From: Hibiscus mutabilis
Taxonomy: Eukaryota > Streptophyta > Magnoliopsida > Malvales > Malvaceae
DNA: 64,000 nt
Direction: 5' to 3'
Assembly: GCA_019671005.1 (NCBI GenBank)
Contig: CM033745.1
Coordinates: 20,078,921-20,142,920, forward strand
Shown one piece after another: positions 13,460-22,707 of the stretch. Under the pieces are notes generated by a model. That model did no database searches, was not told the origin of the DNA, and worked only from the letters and a program-made list of their open reading frames with translations. The position numbers were made by a program, and so were the translations under genes. How positions within the stretch are numbered: position 1 is the stretch's first letter; the number at the start of each line of letters is the position of its first letter.

Positions 13460-13497
13460 AGACTTTTATTTATATAAATGATTTTAATTAAGATGTG

Positions 13498-13963
13498 TTT
13501 AAAATGAGCGATGCACACCGTCTCACACCACTAAAACAACACACTGCAATATACTATCAAATTTTTAACGATTCTTAAATATTAATTAAAAAATATAAAA
13601 AACTTAACATACAATTAACCATATTCTAAAATAAAGCTAGAATTTGTGATGAATTTATTTATTTTTCTGGCGGCGATACCATTTTCTGGTGGAGATCACG
13701 GTGGTAGTGATCTCCGGCGTACGGAGAATTTATTTATTTATAGTCGCAATCCAATGCTTTATTCCGTCTTTCAATGGCTGCAGTTTCCTGGAAAATTCAT
13801 TAACCGATGTACATAAAATTGTTTAAAAACACCTTGGTGCTCTTCTTTGGTGGGATCACATCTGAAATTTAATATTTATTTAAAAATAATTAAAAATTAA
13901 TAATATATTGCAGTGTCTTGCGTTAGTGGCGTGTAATGGTGTACGCCATCTGTTTTAAAATTT
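13498..13963. mobile_element. TIR element (MITE) with internal hairpin
   Basis: The left end (TTTAAAATGAGCGATGCACACC, then CCACTAAAACAACACACTGCAATATACTA) is inverted at the right end (TATTGCAGTGTCTTGCG, then GTGTACGCCATCTGTTTTAAA). The imperfect terminal repeats are about 65 bp. The middle holds a perfect 9-bp hairpin, GGAGATCAC (13691-13699) with GTGATCTCC (13707-13715), in a GC-richer patch. No ORF. Target duplication not resolved. Confidence 0.6.
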
Positions 13964-14069
13964 TTATTTTAATTATTTTAATATATCTTTAATTAATATT
14001 CAAATAATTAAATAACGAACAAAAATCTTCTGCCTCTAATCATGTCCATTTCTGTTTCACATTAAAAAA

Positions 14070-14205
14070 CACTAAAAATATAAATTCTAAATTCTAATCC
14101 TAAATTTCACATCTTAAACCCTAAACCCTACACTTTAAAAAATACACCATAACCCTAATTTCCTAACCACAATTTCTAACCTTAAACCCTAACCTTAAAC
14201 TCGTT
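14070..14205. repeat. Degenerate telomere-like repeat (CCCTAAA variants)
   Basis: Several imperfect copies of the plant telomere unit, for example CTTAAACCCTAAACCCTACAC and ACCTTAAACCCTAACC, are interspersed with diverged units. All read CCCTAAA on the + strand. This could be an interstitial telomeric remnant or simply a spacer sequence rich in such words. Confidence 0.5.
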
Positions 14206-14534
14206 TTTTTAAAATAAAAACACCGAAAGAAGTATAATTTGAGAACATATAATTTTCATCCTTAAATAAGATATATAATAGAATAAAACGAATTGTAAAA
14301 TTAAAAAAAAAAACTATAATCATGTGTATAAAGATTAAAGATGGTGACATATGAGTTTCCATTAATTAATTTAAAGAGAACGGAAAGAGAAGTTGTCTTC
14401 TGCTAATCAGCATCTGATCATGAGTGGATATATTCTTTATATTTCATGAGCAGTATTTTATTTTTTAATATCAACGGTGAATATTTTGGCTCAAGCTAAA
14501 AAATGAGTTAATATTTTTTATTCATGCTATGTAT

Positions 14535-14745
14535 ATTTAAGATCCAATTACGATGTAAATTCTTTTTACACTAAATTTAATAATTCAGTTCATTTGATGA
14601 ATATATATTGATGGTTAAAACTAAAAGTTAAAAATAATAAGATTTTATATAAAAAGTGATTAATCTAAGTCATTAACTTATACTTATCTAATGGTCTTAA
14701 ATCATTATAAAACCCTTTGATTTAATCTTGTATGAGTGATCATAT
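14535..14745. mobile_element. MITE, diverged fourth copy of the GTAAAAC family
   Basis: Starts GATCCAATTACGATGTAAATTC and ends with the weakly inverted AAACCCTTTGATTTAATCTTG. Size and arm order match the copies at 10.9-11.6 kb, but divergence is high. Confidence 0.4.
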
Positions 14746-14756
14746 TCTATTATAAT

Positions 14757-16289
14757 ATTCAGGGGCGGAGCTACATGAGGGTAGGGAAAGACAATTGCCC
14801 CACATCCTTAAGAACTTTTTTGTCAATTTTTTTTCACGCTTATTTTTCTATTTAAATTTTTTAAAATTTGATTTATTTTATAAAACTTTTAAAATTTATC
14901 GTCACACTTTAAAATATTTATATTTTGGTTTTTCAACCCAAATCCTGGCATGATCCCTAATAATATGAATATACTTTTCAAGGTTAACACTAAAATAGCC
15001 AAACAAAAATTTTCGCCATCTTTTGCTCTCATTGCAATTAATAATTATTTCATCAATTATTATTAGAATTATTCAATTTTAACCATCAATTCTATCGTTT
15101 TAATCTTTAAATTTTTATTGTGTGTTTTTTTCCTGTTGAACTTTTATTTTTAATCCAATTAACTCAAAAGTGACAGAACAGTAATGAGTTGTTAAGATAG
15201 TGTCGATTTTTATTTTTATTAAATATTGATATCAATTATTTTATCATTTTATATCACACATTAAAATTAAGGAAAAATAAAAAATAAATGATATCATCAT
15301 TTTAATAAATTACAATAGTTATTTTTTACTAGATCCCTTAAGCAATGTTAGAGGTTTAAATTTTAGCGTTGTGAATAGAACAACTAATTTGGGAGAGTTG
15401 TCCCATAATGAGCCTCTGCAGTACCCGAACCTGATTAGTCAACAAATAAATTAAAAATCAGTGGTTAAACAAAAAAATAGTTAAATTTTAAACTTTTAAC
15501 AATGCGATGAAAAATAAAAAAAATAATTGCCATCAACTTAATAACGTCATTACTTTTTGTATATTTGGATAAATATAACAAAAAAATGGTGGTAAAAATA
15601 CAACAAAAACTTAATTACTTAAATAATTAAACAGATAAAGTTGAGAGGCTAAAGGAGTAGTTTACCAAATTTAAAGTTATATATATATATATATTAAATT
15701 CGCTTCTAAAACTTGAAAAATTGACTAGTGTGGACGAACTATACTATAGACAGAATGTATATTCACACTTTTGCACTACCTCCAAGGAACTAATTGGATA
15801 CGCAGGCACCGTCTTTGTCTTTACAAAGGGAGCATGTCCACAAATTAAATTGCAATAACATGATTCCATGTCCGCTATACACATTTATTTTTCATTCTCA
15901 TGGGCTAAGCTAATTAACCTTTTGAAAATACATAGAAAACAAAATAATTTAAATTCAATTTTTTTAGGACGAACACTATCTATTTTTCACTAAAATCGTT
16001 TATTGATTTAATGAGACGAAATTCTAAGACTTATATCAAGATTGACACAATTCAAATGGGTGCATAGTAATCAATTACATTAATGGGACAACATAATAGC
16101 GCAGGTAAAAGCAAAAGGAAGGAAAGTTGAAAAAACAACACAGTTCAGTCCAAAAGCAAAACTACAAAAACCAAAACAGAAACCGCTTTAATCCTCTAAC
16201 CTCAATTCCCAAAACCCACATGTCTCCAGGCCTAAACCCGACTCAAATAAATCCCCCCCCCCTCCATTCCCATCCTCAACAATACGACC
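14757..16289. other. Spacer upstream of the aspartic protease; repeat-like start
   Basis: Begins with AGGGGCGGAGCTACATGAGGG, a phrase common at the edge of plant repeats that I cannot assign to a class. The middle is AT-rich, with a (TA)n run near 15678-15693. The last 200 bases are a CA- and C-rich leader (CCCCCCCCCTCC near 16252-16263), probably the 5' UTR of the protease gene. Confidence 0.4.
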
Positions 16290-17744
16290 ATGTCTTCACC
16301 AGCAATGTTAACAACCCTGGCGGTGACGATGCTGCAATTATCTCTATGCAGCACCGGCATCGGCATCGCCGCTACCTCTTACCCCGACTTTCAACTCTTG
16401 AACGTCAAACAAACTCTGTTAGAGACGAAGATGTTCAAACAATCTGGATTTCATCAACTTTCCAACGTTACCGAAAGTGATCATCGAGGGAAATGGAAAC
16501 TGAAACTCCTCCATCGAGACAAGTTATCTTCCAACGCTACCTCTACTTTGCACGACCATCTCCGTCGTTTTCATTCACGTATGGAAAGGGACGTGAAAAG
16601 GGTGGCAGCCCTCCTCCGCCGACTCCCCGGCGGCGGGAACCACAAAGGTGACGCTTCTTACGAGGTGAACGATTTTGGGTCGGATGTCGTTTCCGGAATG
16701 GCTCAAGGGAGTGGAGAGTATTTCGTGAGGATAGGCATTGGTAGCCCTCCCAGGAGTCAGTATATGGTTATTGATTCGGGCAGTGATATAGTTTGGGTCC
16801 AGTGTCAGCCTTGTAGCCAATGCTATAGACAATCCGACCCGGTTTTCAACCCGGTTGATTCCGCATCTTTCGCCGGCGTTTCCTGTGGCTCTTCCGTTTG
16901 TGACCGGATCGAGAATTCGGGTTGCAATGCAGGTCGGTCCTGCCGGTACGAAGTTTCGTATGGTGATGGGTCTTATACCAAAGGGACCCTGGCGCTTGAA
17001 ACGCTCACTTTTGGTCGAACCGCGGTTAAAAACGTGGCTATAGGATGCGGCCATATTAACCGGGGAATGTTCATCGGGGCAGCCGGGTTGTTGGGCCTTG
17101 GAGGTGGATCCATGTCACTTGTGGGTCAATTGGGTGGTCAAATGGGTGGTGCATTTAGCTACTGTTTAGTGAGTCGGGGCACCGCTGCATCAGGGTCATT
17201 GGTATTCGGTCGTGGAGCAATGCCTGTCGGAGCTTCATGGGTTCCTTTGCTTCGTAACCCACGAGCCCCGAGTTTTTACTATATCGGACTTTCCGGTCTT
17301 GGGGTAGGAGGTATTCAAGTGCCCATATCCGAAGACATCTTTCGACTTACCGAATTAGGGTATGGAGGAGTTGTTATGGACACCGGCACCGCAGTGACAA
17401 GGTTCCCAACCTTAGCTTACAATGCCTTTCGTGACTCCTTTATCGCACAAACGGCTAACCTTCCTCGTGCCTCGAAAGTATCCATCTTCGATACATGTTA
17501 TAACTTATCGGGTTTTATCGCGGTTCGAGTTCCAACAGTATCATTCTATTTCTCGGGTGGACCAATCCTAACCCTACCGGCAAGGAACTTTCTTATACCC
17601 GTTGATGATATGGGAACCTTCTGTTTTGCATTTGCACCCTCCGGGTCGGAACTTTCAATAGTAGGCAACATCCAGCAAGAGGGGATCCAAATTTCCTTCG
17701 ATGGAGCCAATGGGTTCGTGGGGTTTGGCCCCAATGTTTGCTAA
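16290..17744 (+). CDS. ASPG2: Secreted aspartic protease, ASPG2-like, 484 aa, intronless
   Basis: Pepsin-family (A1, nepenthesin-like) endopeptidase, probably acting in the secretory pathway or apoplast. Residues 1-30 are hydrophobic and read as a signal peptide. A propeptide containing the KLLHRDKLS motif follows. The mature region begins around GSGEYFVRIGIG (140-151). The catalytic pair is D162 in VIDSGSDIVWVQ (DSGS rather than DTGS, as is usual in this plant subgroup) and D364 in VVMDTGTAVT. The nepenthesin-type cysteine cluster CQPCSQCYRQ follows the first motif. The single exon is GC-richer than its surroundings and has no frameshift or internal stop. ATG 16290 is the first in frame and places the signal peptide correctly. 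The gene follows PRMT6 on the same strand about 9 kb away. From memory the Arabidopsis homologs At3g20015 and At3g20020 are neighbours too, which supports orthology to ASPG2 over other family members. Confidence 0.93.
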   Translation: MSSPAMLTTLAVTMLQLSLCSTGIGIAATSYPDFQLLNVKQTLLETKMFKQSGFHQLSNVTESDHRGKWKLKLLHRDKLSSNATSTLHDHLRRFHSRMERDVKRVAALLRRLPGGGNHKGDASYEVNDFGSDVVSGMAQGSGEYFVRIGIGSPPRSQYMVIDSGSDIVWVQCQPCSQCYRQSDPVFNPVDSASFAGVSCGSSVCDRIENSGCNAGRSCRYEVSYGDGSYTKGTLALETLTFGRTAVKNVAIGCGHINRGMFIGAAGLLGLGGGSMSLVGQLGGQMGGAFSYCLVSRGTAASGSLVFGRGAMPVGASWVPLLRNPRAPSFYYIGLSGLGVGGIQVPISEDIFRLTELGYGGVVMDTGTAVTRFPTLAYNAFRDSFIAQTANLPRASKVSIFDTCYNLSGFIAVRVPTVSFYFSGGPILTLPARNFLIPVDDMGTFCFAFAPSGSELSIVGNIQQEGIQISFDGANGFVGFGPNVC

Positions 17745-19448
17745 GTCTAATTGTAAAGTAATAGTGATGAATTTTGCTAGATATATAGTTTTATAAGTAT
17801 ATTCAATATGAGTCCGATGTTGCCAATAATGTCATGTGCTACTTGTCTTTATAGTATATGATTTTGATTTAAGTTTTGGCTTGTTTTCTTATAATGTAAA
17901 AAAAATATCCCCTATATGTAATGACAGTAATGTGATTTTGTAAAGTTTATGCAAAAGAGGCAGTTAAGATAAAGAAAGGTGGTGTTATAGTTTTGCGTGT
18001 TCATAATTGGTACTTAAAAACCCAATAATTCCAATATTACCACCATAATATTATTATTTTTATCTTCCATTCCACTTTATTAACTTGTATTATAGGCTTA
18101 TTGGGTCAGTTATGAATACCCTTAGTTATAGTCGAATGAATCAAGTTTGAAATGATTCGAATTAATCTAAATTCAAAATAATTTGAAAACTATTCCGGGA
18201 TGTCACTTTTATGGCGAAATTGGTTGGTGATTAACCCACCACCTTTCCTTTATGCACAAGGTGAAGGTGAGATTCCTTTGGCTGTCTTTCTCACAAGGGG
18301 TTAAGTCAAGTGTTTGAAATGATGAGCCACAGCACTTGGTTGGCCGTGTGTTAAGCCCTAAGTTGAGCAACGACTTTTACAAAGCCATATGCTTTTGGGT
18401 GAAATTGGTGAAAGAGGAAGGGAATCAGCAAAAGCAAAGGCCTGAGCTTTTGGCACCAATTTCACTTCCATTTCCATCCTTCAAAAGATTTTCCCAACAC
18501 CTCATTGCCCAAAGCCAAACCAATCCTTTCCTCCTAAACGGACTGACAAAATGTATCTTTTGAATAGAGGAATCTTATAACCCGAAAATCGTTTCAAGAC
18601 GGTATGTTCAGTTCGGCTTTATTTTTTTTCTTTTAGTTTTAATTCGATTAGTATTTAAACGTATACGGTTTAGTTTAACTTTTAGTTAATAGATAGATTC
18701 AGATATATTTTTTAATTAGTTTTAATTGTTTACGAATTTTTTAAAATGTTAGAAAAAGGTTTAATCCAAATCAACTTAACTTTTTAATTGAGGTCCCAAC
18801 TCAACAACATTTGTTGTTTCAGAACACAAATTTATGGCCTAATTTTTTTTTATAATGACAAAAGGAATATGAAATTCGTGGATTTTAAAATATCAGAATT
18901 GTACTATAGATTATGAGGCCAACTTATGAATTCAAATGAGAAAAAATTGTATAATACATGTTCATTTTATTATTCATATTATTTTTAAAGTTCGAATTTG
19001 AATTCTTTCTTTTGGAGAACAATGTATCTTTGTTATTACACACAACTCTTATTTTAGTCTGTATACTTTAATTTAGCATAACTTGTTTATTCCCTAATGT
19101 CATTGTTTATTCTAAATAATTATTACTACTAACTATTTTAGATAAAATGTTTAGATTTCTTCATAAAAGCACCCCTTTTTACATAAAGATATATTTCAAC
19201 ATCATAAGTTGAAGGGTTGTTTTTAATATAAAACTCAGATCATTATGTATCAAGAATAGCTAATAAATTTAACTTTTCATACTAACTAATGAAATTGTAA
19301 AAGTAGGGAGATCATCGAAGTATTCCGGGTTAAATTATAGGATTAAATCATAAATTTGAGCATAGTAAAAGGGTCAAAACCAGAATCTGACAAATATTTC
19401 CCAAGGACCCAAAACGCCATTTTTTTAAACTGAGAAAATATTTAAATC
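17745..19448. other. Spacer; no gene supported
   Basis: Probable protease 3' UTR to about 17950, then AT-rich sequence. A 75-codon ORF at 18336-18563 shows no family features. The last 150 bases may hold the original promoter of the HMGB pseudogene. Confidence 0.5.
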
Positions 19449-22192
19449 ATGAAAACGCGCGTTTTTAAAGCTACCGCCAAAAACAGAATTTCCATTACCC
19501 TCTCTTTTTCATTTCCCACTTCTTTTTGTTTCTATTTCTTGTCCCCGCAGAGGAAGAGAGCGGGCGCCGCCGCTGCAACTGCTGCCCCTTCCGCCTCTCT
19601 TATCCGCGCCAAAGATGGCAGTGCTTTCGACAAATGGTATACTTGTTTTTCCCCCACTTTCTACCTTTATGTTAATTTTTTTTCAGGCACTTTCATTTAT
19701 TCAAACATCTTGCAGTTAAGTTCTTGGGTTTGTTTAATTAACGAGGAGTAATTTTTCTTTTGAAACTTTGAATCGCAATGAGTAGCAATTTTGTAGTTTG
19801 TTCTAGCTCTTATCGAACCTCGTAAATGAAATGTGTCGCGTGCTAAGCGATCATAATAGGAGCACCCACCATGATTTGGATCACTCTCTTACCACATTCT
19901 ATCATCTCAACTCGTTGAGAAAGTCTTGAAACGTTGTAAAAATCTTGGGTTTTCAGCCACCGAATTCTTACTTTGGACTGAAAATTTTCGGGTGTTCAAC
20001 ACAGTGATACAAGCTATCGTATTTTGGTTGATGTATTAGGTAGCAGTGAACAGTTTGCCATTTTATTGGATTTCTTACTAAAAACTAGTGATAGGAAAGA
20101 GTTTGTGACAAACCCAAAAATTTCTGGTTTGTTTTCAAAGCTCATTGTAGAGTAAGTTTGCCTAGTGATGCTATCAGGGGTTTTGATATAATGGTGGAGT
20201 TTGGAATTGGGCCTAGTGTTCATGATGTTGACCAGCTTTTGTTTTTTGTCATGTAAAAGGAATATTGTAAACAAGCCCAAGGGTTCTTTGATTTGGTTGA
20301 GCATGAGTTTGAGCCTAGTGCATAAAGTTACAGCATTTTGGTGAGGGGTTGGAGAGATATTGGGGAAGCTTGCCATGCACGAAAAGTGTTTGATGAGATG
20401 GTTATGACTCACGAGGTTGTTCTATTGACGTTCTTGCTTAAAATAGCTTGTTGAAAGCCTTGTGCAAAGGTGGTTGCAAGGATGAAGCTTAGAAGATGTT
20501 TGGAGAGATGGGATCGAATGGGATTGTGCCGGATGCTTGTAGTTACTCTGTTTTCGTTCGTTCATATTGTGAGGCCAACTATATTCACGCGGCATTTAGG
20601 GTGCTTGATGGAATGGGAAGATACAATCTTATGCAAAATTTGTTCACTTGCAATTGCATCATCAAAAAGCTTTGCAAGAATGATAAGATTGATGAGGCTT
20701 ACTAGCTTTTGGCTGAGACAATTGAGAGGGGAATCATTCCATATGCATGGAGTTGCAATCCCATCTTGGCTTATCATTGCTAACATTCTGAAGCTCATTT
20801 ATAATTTGTTACTCAAGCTGCTTATCCATATAGAAGATTTGATAAGGCAACAGAGTTGTGGGAGTGTATGGCAGATGCAATATTTTATCCTTCAGTCTCA
20901 ACTTATGTTGTCATGGTTCTTGGATTTATGTAACGAGAGAGGCAAGGTAGAGGCGTACAAATATTTTGAGATGATGGTTGATGAGGTATACCCATCACTT
21001 CTCTACGCCTCCACAAAAAGTGCAACTCTCTTTATCACTTCTGTAATTCAAAGACAATGGAATTTGGAAAACCTCCCAGTGTTATGTTATAGTAGATCAC
21101 ACAAACAGTTTTCCCAACAAAAGAAAAAGAATTGCAGCGAAGAATGTAACAAAGCTGTACTAGTGGCTCTTATAATTATTCTTCATAACTGTAGTGTTGA
21201 TGGTTAGATCAAAATGAATTTGGGTTAATCTGTGTTTACCTGATCTAATAGATGCTAGCTTGGATTGCCAGAAATGGTGGTGGGATTTATCATTAGTTTA
21301 CTTTTCCTTTATTTTCCCCTTAATTTAGAGGCTCAAGTTATTGAGACGTCTGCTGAATTGGAGAAGAAATCTGCTGAAAGGTGTATTTTACTTTCATGGA
21401 GTTTTTTGTTTTGGACTCGTTTGAGGTTTCAACTTTAGTTTTTATTTATATATGTTATGATAATTACATAGGAAGAAGTCTTCATTAACAGAATCAAATA
21501 TGAAAAACCTGAAGAAATTGAAGAAGGGCAAAGATTCTAATGTCCCTAAACATCTTCCTACTGCTTTCCTTTTATTCATGTAAGGACCCTTTCTTTAGCT
21601 TTTTTTTGGACTTAATTCCATGAATTAGTGCTTTTATATTGGCAGATAACACTTGTTACTTTCCAGGGTTGATTTTAGAAAATCTTATAAGGAAGCTAAT
21701 CATGATGCAAACTGTTTTACAGGGCTACACATTTCTCACTGGTGTGATTCAGATGGTTTTTATTTTTAATTTTTAGATAGAAAGCATTTCATCTATGAAA
21801 TTTAGGTTGCAAAGGAAGGTTGTTAAATTGGGTCTATGTCAGAAGAAGTAAGTCCTTGACATTCAGTCATTATTATTTTAAACTATTATTCATAGAGCTA
21901 GAATTTAATTAGTTTGATGAATTATGAATGATGCATTGTACCTGAAACCATTTTCTTAAGAGGCTAACAATGCTAAGAAAGAAAATGATGAAGTAATTGG
22001 GAAGGCTTCATTCACCATTTTCTTAAGAGCTGACATTTGATTTATCTAGTGGTCCCATGGTCTTTCGTGTATCAAATATGCTGACAGCTGAATATCATTA
22101 ACTTTTTCTTGTTTGTTTAGGAGGAAGGAGGTTCAGAGAAGGAAACATATGCTGTTGAAAATGAAGTTGAAGAAGTATTAGATGATTGTTAG
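19449..22192 (+). pseudogene. HMGB (HMG-box) gene, broken; HMGB6/HMGB7-like
   Basis: In its family this would be a nuclear HMG-box DNA-bending protein. Exon remnants by splice signals: 19449-19636 (RKRAGAAAATAAPSASL, KDGSAFDK), 21138-21223 (CEECNKAVLVAL, HNCSVDG), 21329-21380 (EAQVIETSAE), 21472-21579 (HLPTAFLLFM), about 21667-21720 (VDFRKSYKEANHD), 21806-21847 (VAKEG, SMSEE), about 21964-22010 and a final acidic exon ending VEEVLDDC-TAG at 22192. The word order matches plant HMGB6/7 proteins. It is broken: TAG after HNCSVDG replaces a lysine codon, TAA follows VAKEGC, and the second half of the HMG box is missing. Splice sites are still well formed. Intron 1 (19637-21137) is almost wholly a PPR pseudogene. 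The first exon has an unusual hydrophobic N-terminal extension instead of the usual short start, so the true start may be lost. Confidence 0.8.
19790..21090 (+). pseudogene. Pentatricopeptide-repeat (PPR) protein gene, broken, inside HMGB intron 1
   Basis: Intact P-class PPR proteins bind organellar RNA. Here coding traces run in several frames. The first is near 19900 (VEKVLKRCKNLGFSA). Then come FGIGPSVHD and HEFEPSA (20195-20320), ARKVFDEM near 20380, a clear block NGIVPDACSYSVFVRSYCEA (from about 20518) with IIKKLCKNDKIDEAY (20660-20703), IERGIIPYAWS after a stop (20728), and FDKATELWECMAD to KYFEMMVDE (20840-20985). The 35-residue spacing of PPR units is kept. At least five stops or frameshifts break it. 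It has no introns and lies on the same strand as its host. The intronless state is normal for PPR genes and so does not show a retrocopy. Closest by memory to the At1g52640 type, not verified. Confidence 0.78.
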
Positions 22193-22707
22193 TCAGTGGC
22201 ATAGTTTTCGTCCCCCGAGGATTTCCCCCTCTCGTTTTGTGAGATTAATATGCATTTTTTCATCCCCTTTAAGGTAATGGATTTTGGTAGGTGTTGGGGT
22301 TTTGACAAGTATCTTTTTCCTTTCTTTGGCAATCATGTTATATTGTCTTCTTTGACATGTGAAGGCTGAAGCAAGTTTTCTGCTTTAAAGTAAAGCTTCA
22401 TGAATTAGCAGTATTGATGATGACAAAATTTGATCTTTAGAGGTGGTCCTCAAGTTTTCTTGTGAAAATATTTCTGAAGACAAAAGTGTTCTTTCATAGC
22501 ACTGATTGTCTCAATGTAACGGTTATTCAAAGCTGGTAAGTAGTAAAAAGATAACTTATTTATCTTAGGTAGAGTTAAAACTTCATATTGAAACAATGTC
22601 TGTTTCCATAATAGTTATTAGTTAAATTATGCTTGAAATTACTAATGGAAAAAGTAAAAAAATAATGTAGCTAGTACTGTAAAAACATGAATATTTGAGT
22701 CAGCATT
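22193..22707. other. Spacer between HMGB pseudogene and LRR gene (convergent)
   Basis: Contains the two 3' ends facing each other. No separate gene seen. Confidence 0.5.

Noticed and set aside
18336..18563. 75-codon ORF upstream of the HMGB pseudogene
   Set aside because: No domain and no sign of splicing or promoter.
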